Shown in pieces: positions 13,115 through 31,765 of a stretch of 64,000 nt of DNA; the stretch's first letter is position 1; each line of letters opens with the position of its first letter. The stretch is taken from positions 310,001-374,000 of the forward strand of contig NC_052492.1 in assembly GCF_009730915.1 (NCBI RefSeq), in the 5' to 3' direction. The position numbers and the translations under genes were made by a program. The stretch is from Dioscorea cayenensis subsp. rotundata (Eukaryota; Streptophyta; Magnoliopsida; Dioscoreales; Dioscoreaceae). Below the pieces are notes generated by a model. It made no database searches, had not been told where the DNA came from, and worked only from the letters and a program-made list of their open reading frames with translations.

Positions 13115-13743
13115 TGTGCATATGGATGTAAATGAATCGAGCTGCTTGTGAGCTACTTGAGATCGGATGGGTCTGTGCTCAAATTTGATTCAACTTTTTA
13201 CGAGTTAAGCCGAGCACGAGCTACTCGTTTAATTTAGCGAGCCGAGCTCGAGCCTAAAAATAATCAATTTGAGAAGCTCACTGCTTAAACGAGCTTCTAT
13301 GTACAAGATATTAAAAAAAATAGCTATATTAAAATTACAAAAATACCGAAGTATATAAGCCACACTATTCTATTTTCTAAAATCTAACCCCAAATTAATT
13401 ATATTTGGAGATTGGAATTTTATTATGAATATAATGAAGATGTGTTGAATTTGAAGTTTTATTATGAATTATATTTGATTTATTTATATTATTTGAAAAT
13501 GACAGGTTAATCGAGCTTAAACAAGCTCGAGTATCTCGAGCTTAGTTTGGGTATAACTAATTTTGAGCTTTACGAACTGAGCTCGAGCTACTCGAGCTTT
13601 TCAGTGAGCCGAGCTTGAGCATAAAAAACATGGCTAGAACAAGCTCGAGCTGAGCTCAAGTCTTTGATAAATAAAAACGAGTTGAGCTCGAGCCTGGTGA
13701 TACTCGGTTCGGCTCGGCTCGTTTACACCCCTAATTGTGCATA
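13115..13743. mobile_element. Non-autonomous hAT-type MITE with 8-bp TSD
   Basis: Direct repeats TGTGCATA at 13115-13122 and 13736-13743 flank a 613-bp insert. The right end read on the opposite strand is TAGGGGTGTAAACGAGC. The left end carries the related TGGATGTAAATGAATCGAGC, so the termini are imperfect inverted repeats of the type common in plant hAT elements. Inside, GAGCTCGAGC-type palindromes recur near both ends and could fold into long stems. There is no transposase frame, so mobilisation would need an autonomous relative. The 8-bp duplication is the strongest evidence for hAT. Confidence 0.8.
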
Positions 13744-14397
13744 ACTGTTAAATACAATATAAATAATGCAGCATAGTAGCAATAGTTTATAAATTGTTCA
13801 TGGTACCATGTGGGAGGATGTTGTTTCTCTACCCTCCAAATTAAGTTGAAGACTATAATCGCCCCATGCCCCCATGTGACGTCTAAAAGAGTTAATTAAT
13901 CCTTAAAGAGTTGTTAAATCATCGTAACTGGTGCATCAACGTATTTGTGTGTCTTTTGACATTTCTTTATAGGGCGCTATCTAAAAAATAAAAAAAGTAT
14001 GCAAGTTACATATAACTATTTTAATTCCTTTCTTATAAAAAAAACAGTGTATAAATCACTCTTGTGAGGCAATTCTATCCGTTTTTTCTAACTTTTTTTA
14101 TATAAAGTATTTATATATTGTGAATAAAGTAGATTATTGGCATTATCGTTACTACTGCAACATGAACTTTGGTATTTTATTTTTTCCAACTCAAAGTTAA
14201 TGATTCCATCATGTGATTTGTAACATTTAAAAAATATAAAATACAGTACAGTCATCAACAAAAGAATTACACAAGCACAATAAAAACATAAATAGAGTAT
14301 ACTTTTTTCTTTAAAGTGTTCAAAAGCGGTCAAAGTCTGTAAAAAGATTAAACAAAAATAATCTATTTAAGACTGAGTCAAATTAATTAATAACAAG

Positions 14398-14559
14398 CCA
14401 AGCATCAAGCGTTTCTTAAATTTTCTGGTGAGGGTTACAATTCTTTACTTTGTTCGTTTATGTCGCTTTTGTTTTATGTACTTTGTACTTCTCTGTTTTT
14501 TTTTTCTAATAAATTATGATTTATTCACTTTATTAAAAAAGAAAAACCAAGCATCAAGC
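14398..14559 (+). mobile_element. Short retroposon copy 2 (LINE 3' end or SINE) with 13-bp TSD
   Basis: Direct repeats CCAAGCATCAAGC at 14398-14410 and 14547-14559 flank a 136-bp insert. It runs from TTTTCTGGTGAGGGTTA through TTTGTACTT and a T-run to AATAAATTATGATTTATTCAC and an A-rich tail. It matches copy 1 at 9772-9910 in order, length and tail, in the opposite orientation. Confidence 0.75.
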
Positions 14560-17279
14560 CTTCTTATAATATAATATAATGATCACGTACTTACAATATG
14601 TTTTTACTTTTTACAATGAGGAATGCTTTGAGGAAAAACATGCAGATGGTTCTCCTGACCTGATGCTCAATTGTATTGTCCGGTACTTCTTTAATTTGAT
14701 ATTTTGATGTTGTACTAATCCAAAATTCCTTGGTTTGAGCTCTATGTTTTTATATTTTCAATCAGGCATGTGATTTATTATTCACTATCTAAAAAAACCT
14801 GAAAAATATCCCCCCGCCCCCCTAAAAAAATATATATATATATGTATGTGTATATATATATATATATATATATGAAAGAACAATATATGTTTGGTGAGCA
14901 TGAAAAATCAGACTAATTATAATCATTAAATATCTTGATTCGGCTCTCTGTATCTCACTTATGATGCTTTATGGATTTCTAATTATAAGCCATAATTATT
15001 TTTTTTCCTTTATAGAAATCCAAGCCTTAATTAATTATGAACCTTTTTTCTTTCTACATTGTGAATCATGTATGAATGAATGGTCAGTTTTATTGTTTTG
15101 CTGAGTATGAACATGACATTGGAGATTTATATTATATATATCTGATATCTGATGTTGTTGCTGTTTTTTCCCACATGTGATGACACGGATATAAATCTAC
15201 ATGTCATTTTGTTCGTCTTTCTGGCAACCTAGCTAGCTATCTCCTTTCTCAAACATATAGCAACTGTTTCTTTGTTCTCATCCGTTTGTCTTCAAGCATC
15301 ATACATACAATTCAATGAAGCATTCATTTTGTACGTCATGTTTAGCAAAATTAACAGTTTGTTTGAATTTAAAATTTTGCAAAATAAATAAACAGATAAA
15401 TGATAAGAAATCAAGTTAATTTGAAACATAGAGAAATTATATATATGCAACATCTGCAAAATAAAGCTCGTCATAATTCATCCTCATGATTAATTTATTT
15501 ATTAATTTCATCTCCGAGTACATGGGATGTATATATATCTATATATATAATATCCAATTACTTTTAGAGATTTAATTGATCACTTCTTTGTTAGCAAATA
15601 AATCCTTATCTCTCTTCTCCACTTGCTTAAATTATGTAACATCTATGGTATTTTCTTTTATGCTATATTAATGAAAGCTAATTTGGGACATGATATGTGC
15701 CATAATTATTGGTGCAAAGGTGGCCATACTTGGCCTTTCAAGAATCTTGTCATGAATCATCTGAAAGGATGCTTGTAGACAACCATTTCCCATCTTTCCA
15801 AGCCATGGGAACCAAAACTGATGTCAATATATATATATATATATATTATATGTGTGTGTGTGTGAGCCAAATTAATTTGAGAAACAATTTAAGTTTTCCA
15901 ATTTCTTTTCTTATGTGGATTGAGTCTATCTATATATTTTTCACCGGAAAATGAGATGACCGTATAATGACAAAGTTCCAATTTGGCACTGCGCTGGCCG
16001 CATATATATCATTCTCAGCCTTTCACTTGTGCATTATGACAAACTGCTATCATTATTAAATTATTATCTAATTTTTTCTGCAATTTTCTTACGTTTTTAT
16101 GTAGTTACCTTTGGACATGAACGACTAAATTAATGAGGATTCGGATCTATCCAATTCCGGGGCCTACCCCTATAATTAATTTGGAGATTCAGCACATTAT
16201 TTTCACATCAATTCAGCATTATATATATATATATATATTATATTGATAAGATATATATGAAAGACTCATATTGAGGCATGTTAAGCAAGATATGAATTTA
16301 CATGCATGTGCTATATATTTCAGTAATATATATATATATATATTGAATATTTCTGTGCATGGCCTTTCTTATAGTTGGTAGAGTGATTTGTCTGGTGAAA
16401 AAATATATTTAGCTCCTTGAATGTTCACAGAAATTACTTAGATTAAAATATGAAAAGATTAAAAAAAATAAAAAAAAGGAGTTAGATCGACAGCAAAATT
16501 GAGTTATAATAATAATTCAGTATAGATTCTCTTGCAATTATTAATGAAGAAAAGGTGGCAAACATTTAAACAATCATACTTTTCTTTGTCATATTTCTCA
16601 TTGATGATCCAAAAGAGATATTATGGGCATTGATTAACGTTTGATGATGTGGATGGAGACTGAGATGTTTATGATGCATGTTCATTAATTACTGTGGATT
16701 GGAAGCAACTGGTAACGGAATATATACATGTATATTAGTATATATAAATAAATATAATAATTATTATGAAAAGGCGGCCACCATCCACAGTACAAGTGCA
16801 TGACATATAAAGCATCTAAAAGCAACATTACAAAGCCATGCATGACCCATGCCTACGTGGCTCATCCCATGCCAGTAAACTATTCTTTCATGAATCCTCA
16901 TGAAGTGATTGAAATGATTATGAGCTTCATATATGTTTAAATAGTTTATAATCCATAATCAAGTTTAAGGTGTTGCATGATTGTTAATGCTCTCCCTAAA
17001 AAATACATACACTAACTACTCCATCAGATCAAGATCTCTAGATATATATATATATATATACATCTAAATTTGTAATTATTTTCTCTAGCTAGTTTCTCAG
17101 TTAAATAAATTAACAATTCCGAAAGGTAAAGCAGTAAAGGTGGTGGCGGTTATGTGGTAGACTGGTACATATATAGGGAGATATTTGAGAGAGAGAGAGA
17201 GAGAGAGAGCTGATGATGAGTGGGAAGAGTGGTTGCTGGAAGTAAGCGGAGGGTAGAGCCGTCACTCTTTCTACAAACT

Positions 17280-17299
17280 CTAACCCTAACCCTAACCCC
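17280..17299. repeat. Short interstitial telomere-like motif (CCCTAA)3
   Basis: Three uninterrupted CTAACCC units. This is the TTAGGG-type register rather than the usual plant TTTAGGG. It is too short to imply a former chromosome end. It may serve as a telo-box or be chance. Confidence 0.6.
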
Positions 17300-18763
17300 A
17301 AAACATCCAATGAGAAACTCGTCAGTTGCAATCATGCAGTTTAATAATTGAAATCTCTTGCCCTTATTAGACTCAGAGATGGGCCATTGATTGCTATGTG
17401 GCTGTTCCCTGTGTTTTGCACAATCCTACACCCAACATGTATGTATATATCATATATGATGTATATATAATCATGCATGTATATCTATATGGTTGGGAGG
17501 ATTCACCTTGCATGTCTACCTCTATAATCAAGTACTTGATACTTCACACGTCGTCTACAACCTTTGGAAACTCTTGATCATGACAAGGACCCTAAAAAGG
17601 TATTAACTTCCCACAATACCCTTCATACCTCCCTCTAAGAGCTTGGCCATGGTGTGGGCTCTCTTGTCCTTTTCTTCCCCCACACACCATGATTGAGCTT
17701 GCCCGCCACTAATTTGGAAGGTGCCTTGTGCGGCTATCTGTCTGTGGAGTGACCGAAATGCCCTTCTTGATGATGCATGGCCATTACTAGCTAGACGTGT
17801 CTGTTCTTCTGGGGGTATTTTTGTCTTTCTTGTTTTTATCCAAAGGCTTATCTGTCATAGTTTGATGAGCTTATTTGTCTCAACCGTGGCAACGTAAGTA
17901 GAAATATATATATATATATATATATCCTTATCTACATATCCTCTACGTTATCCAAAAGTACATTCATGCAAATGGTATACCTCGTTTCTTATTATATACT
18001 ATATGAAATCTTTGTCTAATGCAAGTATCATGTAAATATATATGATCCTCATCCTCTTTTGCATGCCTTGTATATAATGTATCTCTGATATATATATATA
18101 TATATATGTACGTACTTAGACATGGTTATATACATATATTTATAAGTAGTAATTAATTATGACCCAACTCATGGTATATATATATATACTTATTATTAAC
18201 CATATATATATATATATATCCTGCATGAGAGGTTTACCCATTCCCACGTGGCACTCAAAAGAGATTTAGTTGGAACCCCTTTTATTCCCTTGATCAATCT
18301 AGCTAGTCATGATCTGCTCAACACCCAAATATATATTAAACTTAAAATTTTGTCTCAAGTATGTTTTGTGGTTTTAACATGATGAGATTTCTTGTGACCA
18401 TGGTCTTCCCAAATTCTTCTTGGACAAGCATATGACACCTATAACTTGTCTTTCATGAGAGAAAAAGACCTGGGGTGAAGGTTTTTATTTTTATTTATAA
18501 TTTTTGTAAATATGAATTAAAGTGATGAAGTTTAGAAATAGTTAAGGGCTGCTTTCATGACCAAACAACTAGCACAGTGATTTTGATAGCTTCTCCTTTT
18601 TGTATATAAGTGTTGATACCTCCCAATGAAAACATTATAAATTGGTTTGGTAGATGATCTAAATCAAACAAACCCTAACCAAAGAGTTGTTAGTGCATGC
18701 TCCATGCTCTTCAACTGAAAATTCATTCTTCCCCCACTTTCTTCTTTATTTGTTATTGTTAGT

Positions 18764-20291
18764 ATGGGATTGAAGGACGTTGAATCCACTCTCCCACCAG
18801 GGTTTAGGTTTCATCCAAGTGATGAGGAGCTGGTTTTCCATTATCTTTACAAGAAGGTGGCTAATGAGAGGGTGCCTGCAGGGAGAACATTGGTGGAGGT
18901 GGACTTGCATACTCGTGAGCCATGGGAGCTTCCAGGTGAATATTAATTATCAATATTGCTTAATTAATTTCATTTAATCCTGTTTCTGGTTCCTCTCATA
19001 ATAATTAGAAGAAGGTAGCAGCTCTATCTTCTTCTTGCACATAAATATAAAATATATACTTTCATTAATTAATTATCAGTACTTAATCATGCAAGAGTAT
19101 GTAGCACAATAATGATAATCAGGTTGATGTAATTAAATATTCCACAATACATGTGCATGCTTCAAAAATGTCATATATCCTTTCTCTCCTCATTATAATA
19201 TATATATATATATATATACTCTACTCTCAAGTTTGTCATGTTCTCATAGATATTAATTCTAATTCATTGTTCCATTTAAAAATGTATCATACGATCAGAA
19301 ACAGCAACCTTTCAGTACTGTTTCATTATTATCTGTTAAAAAAAACTATAGCACAAACATAGAGTACTTTAATTTTCTTTTTTTCTTTGTTTTAAAAAAG
19401 AAAAAAGCTGTTAATTGAGAAGAACATGCATGCATGTCTTTGTTCAATTCAATGGTGACAGAGGTGGCTAAGCTCACTGCCAATGAGTGGTACTTCTTCA
19501 GCTTTCGAGACCGAAAATACGCCACTGGATCAAGAACAAACCGGGCAACAAGGTCTGGTTATTGGAAAGCCACTGGAAAAGATCGAATAATCCATGATCC
19601 AGCAACACATGCCATAGTTGGGATGAGAAAGACACTGGTCTTCTACCGTGGAAGAGCTCCAAATGGATTGAAGTCTGGTTGGGTGATGCATGAGTTCAGA
19701 TTGGAGAATCCTCACACCCCTCCCAAGGTACCAATAATTATACAATGGTTTTAAATTCCTTTTAATTAGATAATATGTCTGATTGCTTTGTTTAAGTAAT
19801 TGCTTACATGGATGGACTATATATTGATGTTGATATTCAATTCCTTGTGGCAGGAGGATTGGGTGTTGTGTAGAGTGTTTCACAAGAGGAAAGGAGAGTC
19901 AGTAAATCATAAAAACTTTGAAAACAGTGATCAGCATGGGAATATAATTGACTGCTCTTCCCCACAGATGGATGCGTCATCAGCCCCTCCTCCCCCTCTC
20001 ATGGACCATGCCATACTTGATGGCTGTCTTGATTTAGTTAGCTCATCATTCACAAATGCTGCCATCCATCCACAAGGCATCAGCTCAAACCCCTTTCACA
20101 ATTTGGCAGTATTGCACTGTGACTTGGCTGTTGATTTCCCTCATGAGATAGACACCTCACAGATGATGGAGATGGGTTCAAGAAGTGGGGATGACTGTAG
20201 ATTTTTCTTTGATGATACCGGGGCAGAAGATGATCATGATATGGGGTGTGTTCCAAGTGTTGCCAAGGATAAGCCCTTCTTCTTTAGCTAG
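18764..20291 (+). CDS. NAC-domain transcription factor (NAC021/022-like)
   Basis: Plant-specific DNA-binding transcription factor; family members bind CACG-core promoters and regulate meristem, root or stress programmes. Exons 18764-18935, 19462-19727, 19854-20291 join in phase to give 291 aa, with the two intron positions typical of NAC genes. Subdomain A is [19 protein letters not shown]. Subdomains B to D include [35 protein letters not shown] and [10 protein letters not shown], then [17 protein letters not shown]; subdomain E contains [13 protein letters not shown]. The C-terminal activation region (about residues 160-291) is Ser/Pro/Asp-rich and ends FFFS. The start [14 protein letters not shown] matches monocot proteins annotated NAC 21/22. 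I saw no miR164 target site in the third exon. The subfamily is less certain than the family. Confidence 0.9.
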
Positions 20292-23200
20292 GTTGTCACT
20301 TTGCATTAATTAGGGAGAAAACCTAAAAAAAAATAAAAATTAAAAGGGGTACATATATTTATAAAAAAAAAGAAGTATATATATTTATATAATTCAAGTG
20401 TTGAAATTAATGTTTTGATTAGAGCTATATATATATATATATATAATTAGGTGGCCTTGTAAAAATGGTATGGTTGGTGGTATGGAAACCTCATGCTAGT
20501 ATATTGTATACATCATCATATGTTTGACACAGAACACTTTAATTATAAACTATGCAGCATGCCTTCGCTTGGTTGTGAAACATTAATGTGTTTGAGTGCA
20601 TACTGTTCTAAATTCTAAAGATTTGATTGCAAACAGGAGAAGCTAGCTATATATGACAAGAATAATATTATTGAAACACTTGAAGTAATACTTTTAATTA
20701 TGATAATGCTTGAATTATGCATGCATGCGCGAGCGCACACACAGGAAATTAATTAACAGTTAAAGCTACAAATTAAGTTAATGTTTGCGCCCTCTACTAA
20801 TTAATTACTTGGAGCGCTAGCTAATTAATTTTCACTTCAATTTCAGTGCATGATCTATATATGTTATCTAATTAATTTGTGAATGCAGTCTCCATCTGAT
20901 GATCACGGAGATATCAATTGCTTGCCAAACACTCATAAACAAAATTCTTTTAAATTTTTCCTCAAATTATAAAAGTCCCACAGATGCCAGTCAATATCCT
21001 GCTTTTCCTTAAGCGCTATCTCTTTTTCTTGATGGAGTTTAATTTGCTCTATCTACAGGCCCACTCAAAATATTAAACACTAGTTCATTTAGTAAGATAT
21101 CTTTGCATGCGTTCATATGCATGCATGCAGCAATATATAGTTGTCAAAATATATAATTAGGATTCATCGTCATAGATTTGAATACATGTACTATAAAAAC
21201 ACCTTTTTCACAACAAAAAGCATTGGATTGCGCTTGTAATGTTTTCAATGGCACAGCTATACATTTTTGTTGTCTTTACATGAATGTCTTCTCTTTCATT
21301 GATTAAGGACCACTTTTACTGAAAAAATGGCACATGTTTCTCTTCTTCTCTCTTCAACCTAATATGAAAGATATTAATGCCTTTTGGAACTAGCTAATTT
21401 CAGTACTTTATTTGATTAATATTGTCCATATACACACAAAGTAGCAATCTTAGATATTCATCCAGCTAGCTATAGTTTGTAATGCTTGTTTATCTTCATG
21501 AATCTAGCTAGATATCCCAGCACGCTTGCTAGATAGCTAGTCATACATAGGTTACAAATTAGCTAGCTAGCTAGCTAGTGATTTGAATTCTTATGTTCAT
21601 CTCTTTACAACACATGATGTTTCCCTTCCTGATATAGTAATGCCAACTCTTCACTAATTATTATGGATGGTCTTTAAGTTTTGTTTCTTCTTCTCGTGAA
21701 TTATTATTGTATAGAATAGTCTGCAAATATGGCCACATTTTTCTTTAACAGGAGGACCATTTAATTGCATCATGATGTTGAAGATGCATGTATTCTTCAA
21801 TTTGTTTAACTTTCATATCTTATATATATATATATTTAATCATTCTTTAAAACGAGCATGTTTGGATATTTTTCTCTTGCTTGGATTGCCATTCTCATCC
21901 ATTCATCTTTGGACTTATGCATATATATATATATATATATATTCATGCATGAGTTAATTACAGTGATGCTGCTGCAATGGTGCATGCATATATATATACT
22001 AGCTAGCCAATTAATAAAGTGCCTTGTCTTGTGATGAAAATATGCATATTAATGCAACATTTTCTATTATAAATAAATTTCTCTGTGATTGGTTTCTTAA
22101 TTACATGGTTGGTAATTTAAGAAAGTCCCTATCAAACACATCCCCATCAAGCATCTTTTATGCGCTTTATAAGGAGGCTCATCTTCCCCACCCACCAAGC
22201 TTCATTAAATTGACTTCCAATAGATTCCTCAGTAGCTTGCACTTAAATTCCCTTTTCTTTTTTCCATATCAATAATGCAAGATATACTGATGCTAACTAA
22301 CTCTTCTTCTTTTATTTTTATTTTTCTCTAAGATTTGTGACTGAATTCTGAAGCTAGCTGCAAGTTAAAAACTTAAAATGGACATTGTTGCAAAGAACTT
22401 GGCACCACCAACCAACTCTAGACTAATTAATCCCATCTCCTCAAAGGCCATTTTTAATTTCCCCTTTCATGAACTCTTAAAATGACCGCAAGTGTCCTTC
22501 AGTCAAACAAGATGACAACAAGAGTAGTAGCTAGTAGTACTGATTGAATAGTTTAGCCTAAAAGTCTTTCTAATGTGATCAATATCAAAGTACAACAACA
22601 AATAGAATTAATGCTAGCCCCACTTTAATTTTCTATCTCCAAGAACACACAATATATATATATATATATGTATCACTGAATGGCTTGGTGTTGCAAAAAG
22701 AGTGAAAACATGCATGTTTCCAAGAAAAAAAAAAAAAGGTGAAAACATGCATGTTTGTAAAATCCAAGAAGAAACGTGTGGAAATTAAATTATATATATA
22801 GCTTCCCTTTTCTTCATGGTTGAGTGCATAACTAAACCAAAAAGGTCAAGAAAAGTAAGAAAAAGGAGTCCTTTTTAATTAGAGCTAGCCTAACTTAAAC
22901 CTTGTTGTTATTCTTCAAACCAGTTAAATTTCCCATCTTAAGCATCACACAAGTCCACTCTTTTTTATTCAATACTTTATAGCAGCTCAATAGAAGCAGA
23001 GAAGCTAACTAATGGCCCACCTAAATTGACATAATTAAGAGGTGAACAAGTTTCAAGTTAGCCTTTTCTTGTAGATAATCTCAATCTTCTTTATAAATGT
23101 TTTATATTAATTAATTAATTTATTTATTTATTTATTTTCATCTAAACTCTTTGTCTCTTTCCTCACGGAATCAATGATTTGTGATTGTTTAATTAGATAG

Positions 23201-23780
23201 AGATCATGAAAACAATATATAGGGGAATCTTTGTCTTGGTAAATAGTCTTTGGTTTGCGTCATCACATGGGAAAACCATTTAAATTCATAAATTTAATTC
23301 GGGTAGGAATAAACTAATATTTGGATAAGGATTAATAATTAATCAAATAGAATTAAGTTTAAACATGTCTTAATCTTTCTTGTCTTTGTATAGGATTTGA
23401 GAGAATAAGCAAAAAAAATAATATTCTCATATACATTTATAATCGATACTAAAGAGTAAAGACAAGTCTCAATTATTATTATTATTTTAAATTATGAATA
23501 AATTATGAAGAGAAATGAAACACCAATTACTCTATTGTAGAGATGATAATAAACCATTCTAATATGATTATGAATATTTACTGTTTGATTTATTTAAAAA
23601 TAATTTTGAGAAAATAATTAGTAAATACAACTGAATATACGCGTTGATTTTGAACAGGCAAGTGAAATTACCTTTTCATCTGGATTAGCTTTCTCTAATT
23701 ATATGGAATTGACAAATTAGTATTTACAAAAAAATTAAAAAGAAGTTTACCTTTTATTAATCTGTGATCAAGGAGCTTAA
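20292..23780. other. Intergenic region downstream of the NAC gene
   Basis: About 3.5 kb, AT-rich, with repeated CTAGCTAG and (AT)n tracts. A TATA-like TTTATAAGG near 22169 is followed at 22378 by a 35-codon open frame starting MDIVAKNLAPP. It has no recognisable family and is too short to call. No transposon ends seen. Confidence 0.45.
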
Positions 23781-23799
23781 TGCCCTTTTAATCGAGTAA

Positions 23800-24623
23800 T
23801 GGGCTTTATGGGTTTATACTAATGGGCTTTATGGAATTACTAATTAGACTCTGATAGAACAATGGGCCGAGTTTAAATTGCCTCGTTTGTGGAGGCCCTT
23901 GTTCTTCTCATCTCGAGATCGTGAAGCAAATGCTTGTGGTTCGTTAGATTAATTTCCATCCAGCGGTTGATATCATCTCATCATCCTCGGAGAACGAAAA
24001 GGTGGTACGGTGTTTCGTTTCGCTTTGCCTTTCATCCTTCTCGCATGGCTCGCTTTCGTTTGTTTTTTTTTGTTCTTCTAGGGCTTGAGGTGCGCGAGGA
24101 TTAGGGTAATACGATTTATTTGCGCACGATTTTGATTATTTTATTGAGAATTGTTACTGAATTTAGCTGATCTGAAGAATCAACCGAGAAATTTCCAATT
24201 CGCTCCACAAGATCATGTTACTCATTATTGATGTCCTTTTCTTTTTTCTTTTTTTTTTCTTTTTTAAAGTTTTTGATGTTATTTTGATCACTATGGTATG
24301 CATTTTTCATGTTATTGTATCAATTTCTGTTGTTTTGGTTTTGCTTAAGATTTGATTGTTTTCATATTGAATTTTGTCTTTTACAGTAGTTCCTGGAGGA
24401 ATTTATTTTACTTTTCTTCTGGAATATATGATTGATTATTATTTGGTTTCATTTGTTGATGGATTTTTTTAATTATGGATTTTTTTTCTTGTGTTGGTTT
24501 TGAATTCATTGTTCTTTGTTCATGTTGATTTGATTGTAATCCATGGTTTCTGCACGCCATTGCGTTGTTGGAAACCATTGTCACTGTCTCACTTGAGTAT
24601 TTGTTTTTTCCTCTTATTTTTAG
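23800..24623 (+). promoter_or_regulatory. JMJ promoter with three site II (TGGGCY) boxes, and leader intron
   Basis: TGGGCT at 23800-23805 and 23823-23828 and TGGGCC at 23863-23868 lie within 70 bp. Clustered TGGGCY boxes are known TCP-bound site II elements of proliferating-tissue promoters. A GC-richer stretch follows (about 23880-24120), probably the first leader exon. The leader appears spliced, with the acceptor TTTTAG at 24618-24623 only two bases before the ATG. Confidence 0.55.
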
Positions 24624-24625
24624 TG

Positions 24626-30461
<5,836 letters not shown>

Positions 30462-31712
30462 GTCTTTCACCTCGACATAAACCCTTTGTTTTTACTTCTC
30501 AACTTTGATTTTACAGCAGGCCTTGTTGATAATATCAAATATATATAGATGATATACTACACAACAAAAGGTCAAAAACAAATTATCTGATGCTAGCCGT
30601 TTCCGGAAGACGTTACATTTCGCTTGATGTTCTTTGGCAATGGTAAGTAGCAAGAAGCAACTCATTTTTGGTTAAAAATGAGTTACCTCACCAGGTTAAT
30701 CTGAAGATGTACGTAGCAATTCAAATTTTTGTATCTTTTTTGTGTGGCAGAGTATGCAGTGCCCATCCCAGAATGCCCATTATCCACTGGTTTTGTGGGA
30801 AGATCCCTTTCCGGCATCCCATTCCAAGGAGCATTTCTTTCAACAAGCAATTATGGAAACCTAAAGTGGTGGGACATGTGTGTGCATATAACCCTCACTA
30901 ACATCAAATCATGCTCAGTCTTCTGTACAACTCCATCTAACATTGGATTTGGTGTTTGTGTCTTCTGTGGCGGCTCTCTATTATTTACATCTTAACTTTG
31001 AGTTTTGGACTTGATGCAATGAATGCTAACGTGCTTCATAGTTCATACCCTTCCGGTTTAATTATTTCCGTTTGATCGCCAGACAGCTCCTTACTGGGTT
31101 AAAATTTAAAAACGTTAGAATGTTAATGAGTTGTGAAATTTATTTGATAGGAATTTATTTGATCTTCCACTAGCTAGTTTGATATAGTCTGATTAGTTTT
31201 GGTATTCCTTTCCCGAGTTTTGATATTTGATTTTTTAATTCAATGCTTTAGGTCTCCATTCTTGCTGAACGTAAGCAAACAAATCAAGAAAGCATATTAG
31301 TTGTACTGAGTGACTAAAAAAGTTAGTCAAGAACTATATTTATATTTGTTCAAAGAATAAATTCTTTAGGTACGGATTGTTAATTAAAAGGGAATGAAAT
31401 ATGCACCGAGTTCCTCAATATAATGGGTGCCAATTAGAAAAGAAAAAGCTTTTGACAGATATATATATATATTTGATAGTGAAATAATAATAATAATAAT
31501 AATATAGAAAATGAAAATAGATAAGATAATGATAAATGAGAAGTGATGAAGGAAGGGGCAGATGAGTAAAATGAGGACCCCCACCCATCCTTCCTACTTT
31601 TTTTTTCCCTCCTTGTGAACTTGACTGGTTAATTTCACCAGGGTACCCCATCAACTTTTCTTCTGTCACCCATCATCTTTCAATGCCCCTGTCAAGTGTC
31701 AACAATTGTTTT

Positions 31713-31765
<53 letters not shown>

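Larger units (their letters stand above)
9541..18763. other. AT-rich intergenic desert between RBM42-like and NAC genes
   Basis: About 9.2 kb with no supportable gene. Contents that can be named are listed separately: two short retroposon copies (9772-9910 and 14411-14546), a hAT-type MITE (13123-13735) and a telomere-like motif (17280-17299). The part from about 9960 to 12000 is extremely A/T-rich. Around 12090-13100 the base composition is less skewed and may be an eroded repeat, but I could not assign it. From about 14820 to the NAC gene there are many (AT)n tracts, plus a (GA)n tract near 17191-17210. The last few hundred bases are the NAC promoter. Confidence 0.6.

Noticed and set aside
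17110-17335. Two overlapping minus-strand frames with LGLGLG and Ser-Leu runs
   Set aside because: Both are artefacts of the CCCTAA and (GA)n repeats.
17647-17690. Small hairpin CCATGGTGTGGG / CCCCACACACCATG resembling a miRNA precursor
   Set aside because: The stem is short with a bulge and neither arm matches a plant miRNA family I know.
19854-20291. Possible miR164 target site in the NAC gene
   Set aside because: Read through exon 3 and found no stretch matching the miR164 complement.
22378-22485. 35-codon frame MDIVAKNLAPP... after a TATA-like box
   Set aside because: Too short, no family resemblance, no signal peptide; not separable from chance.
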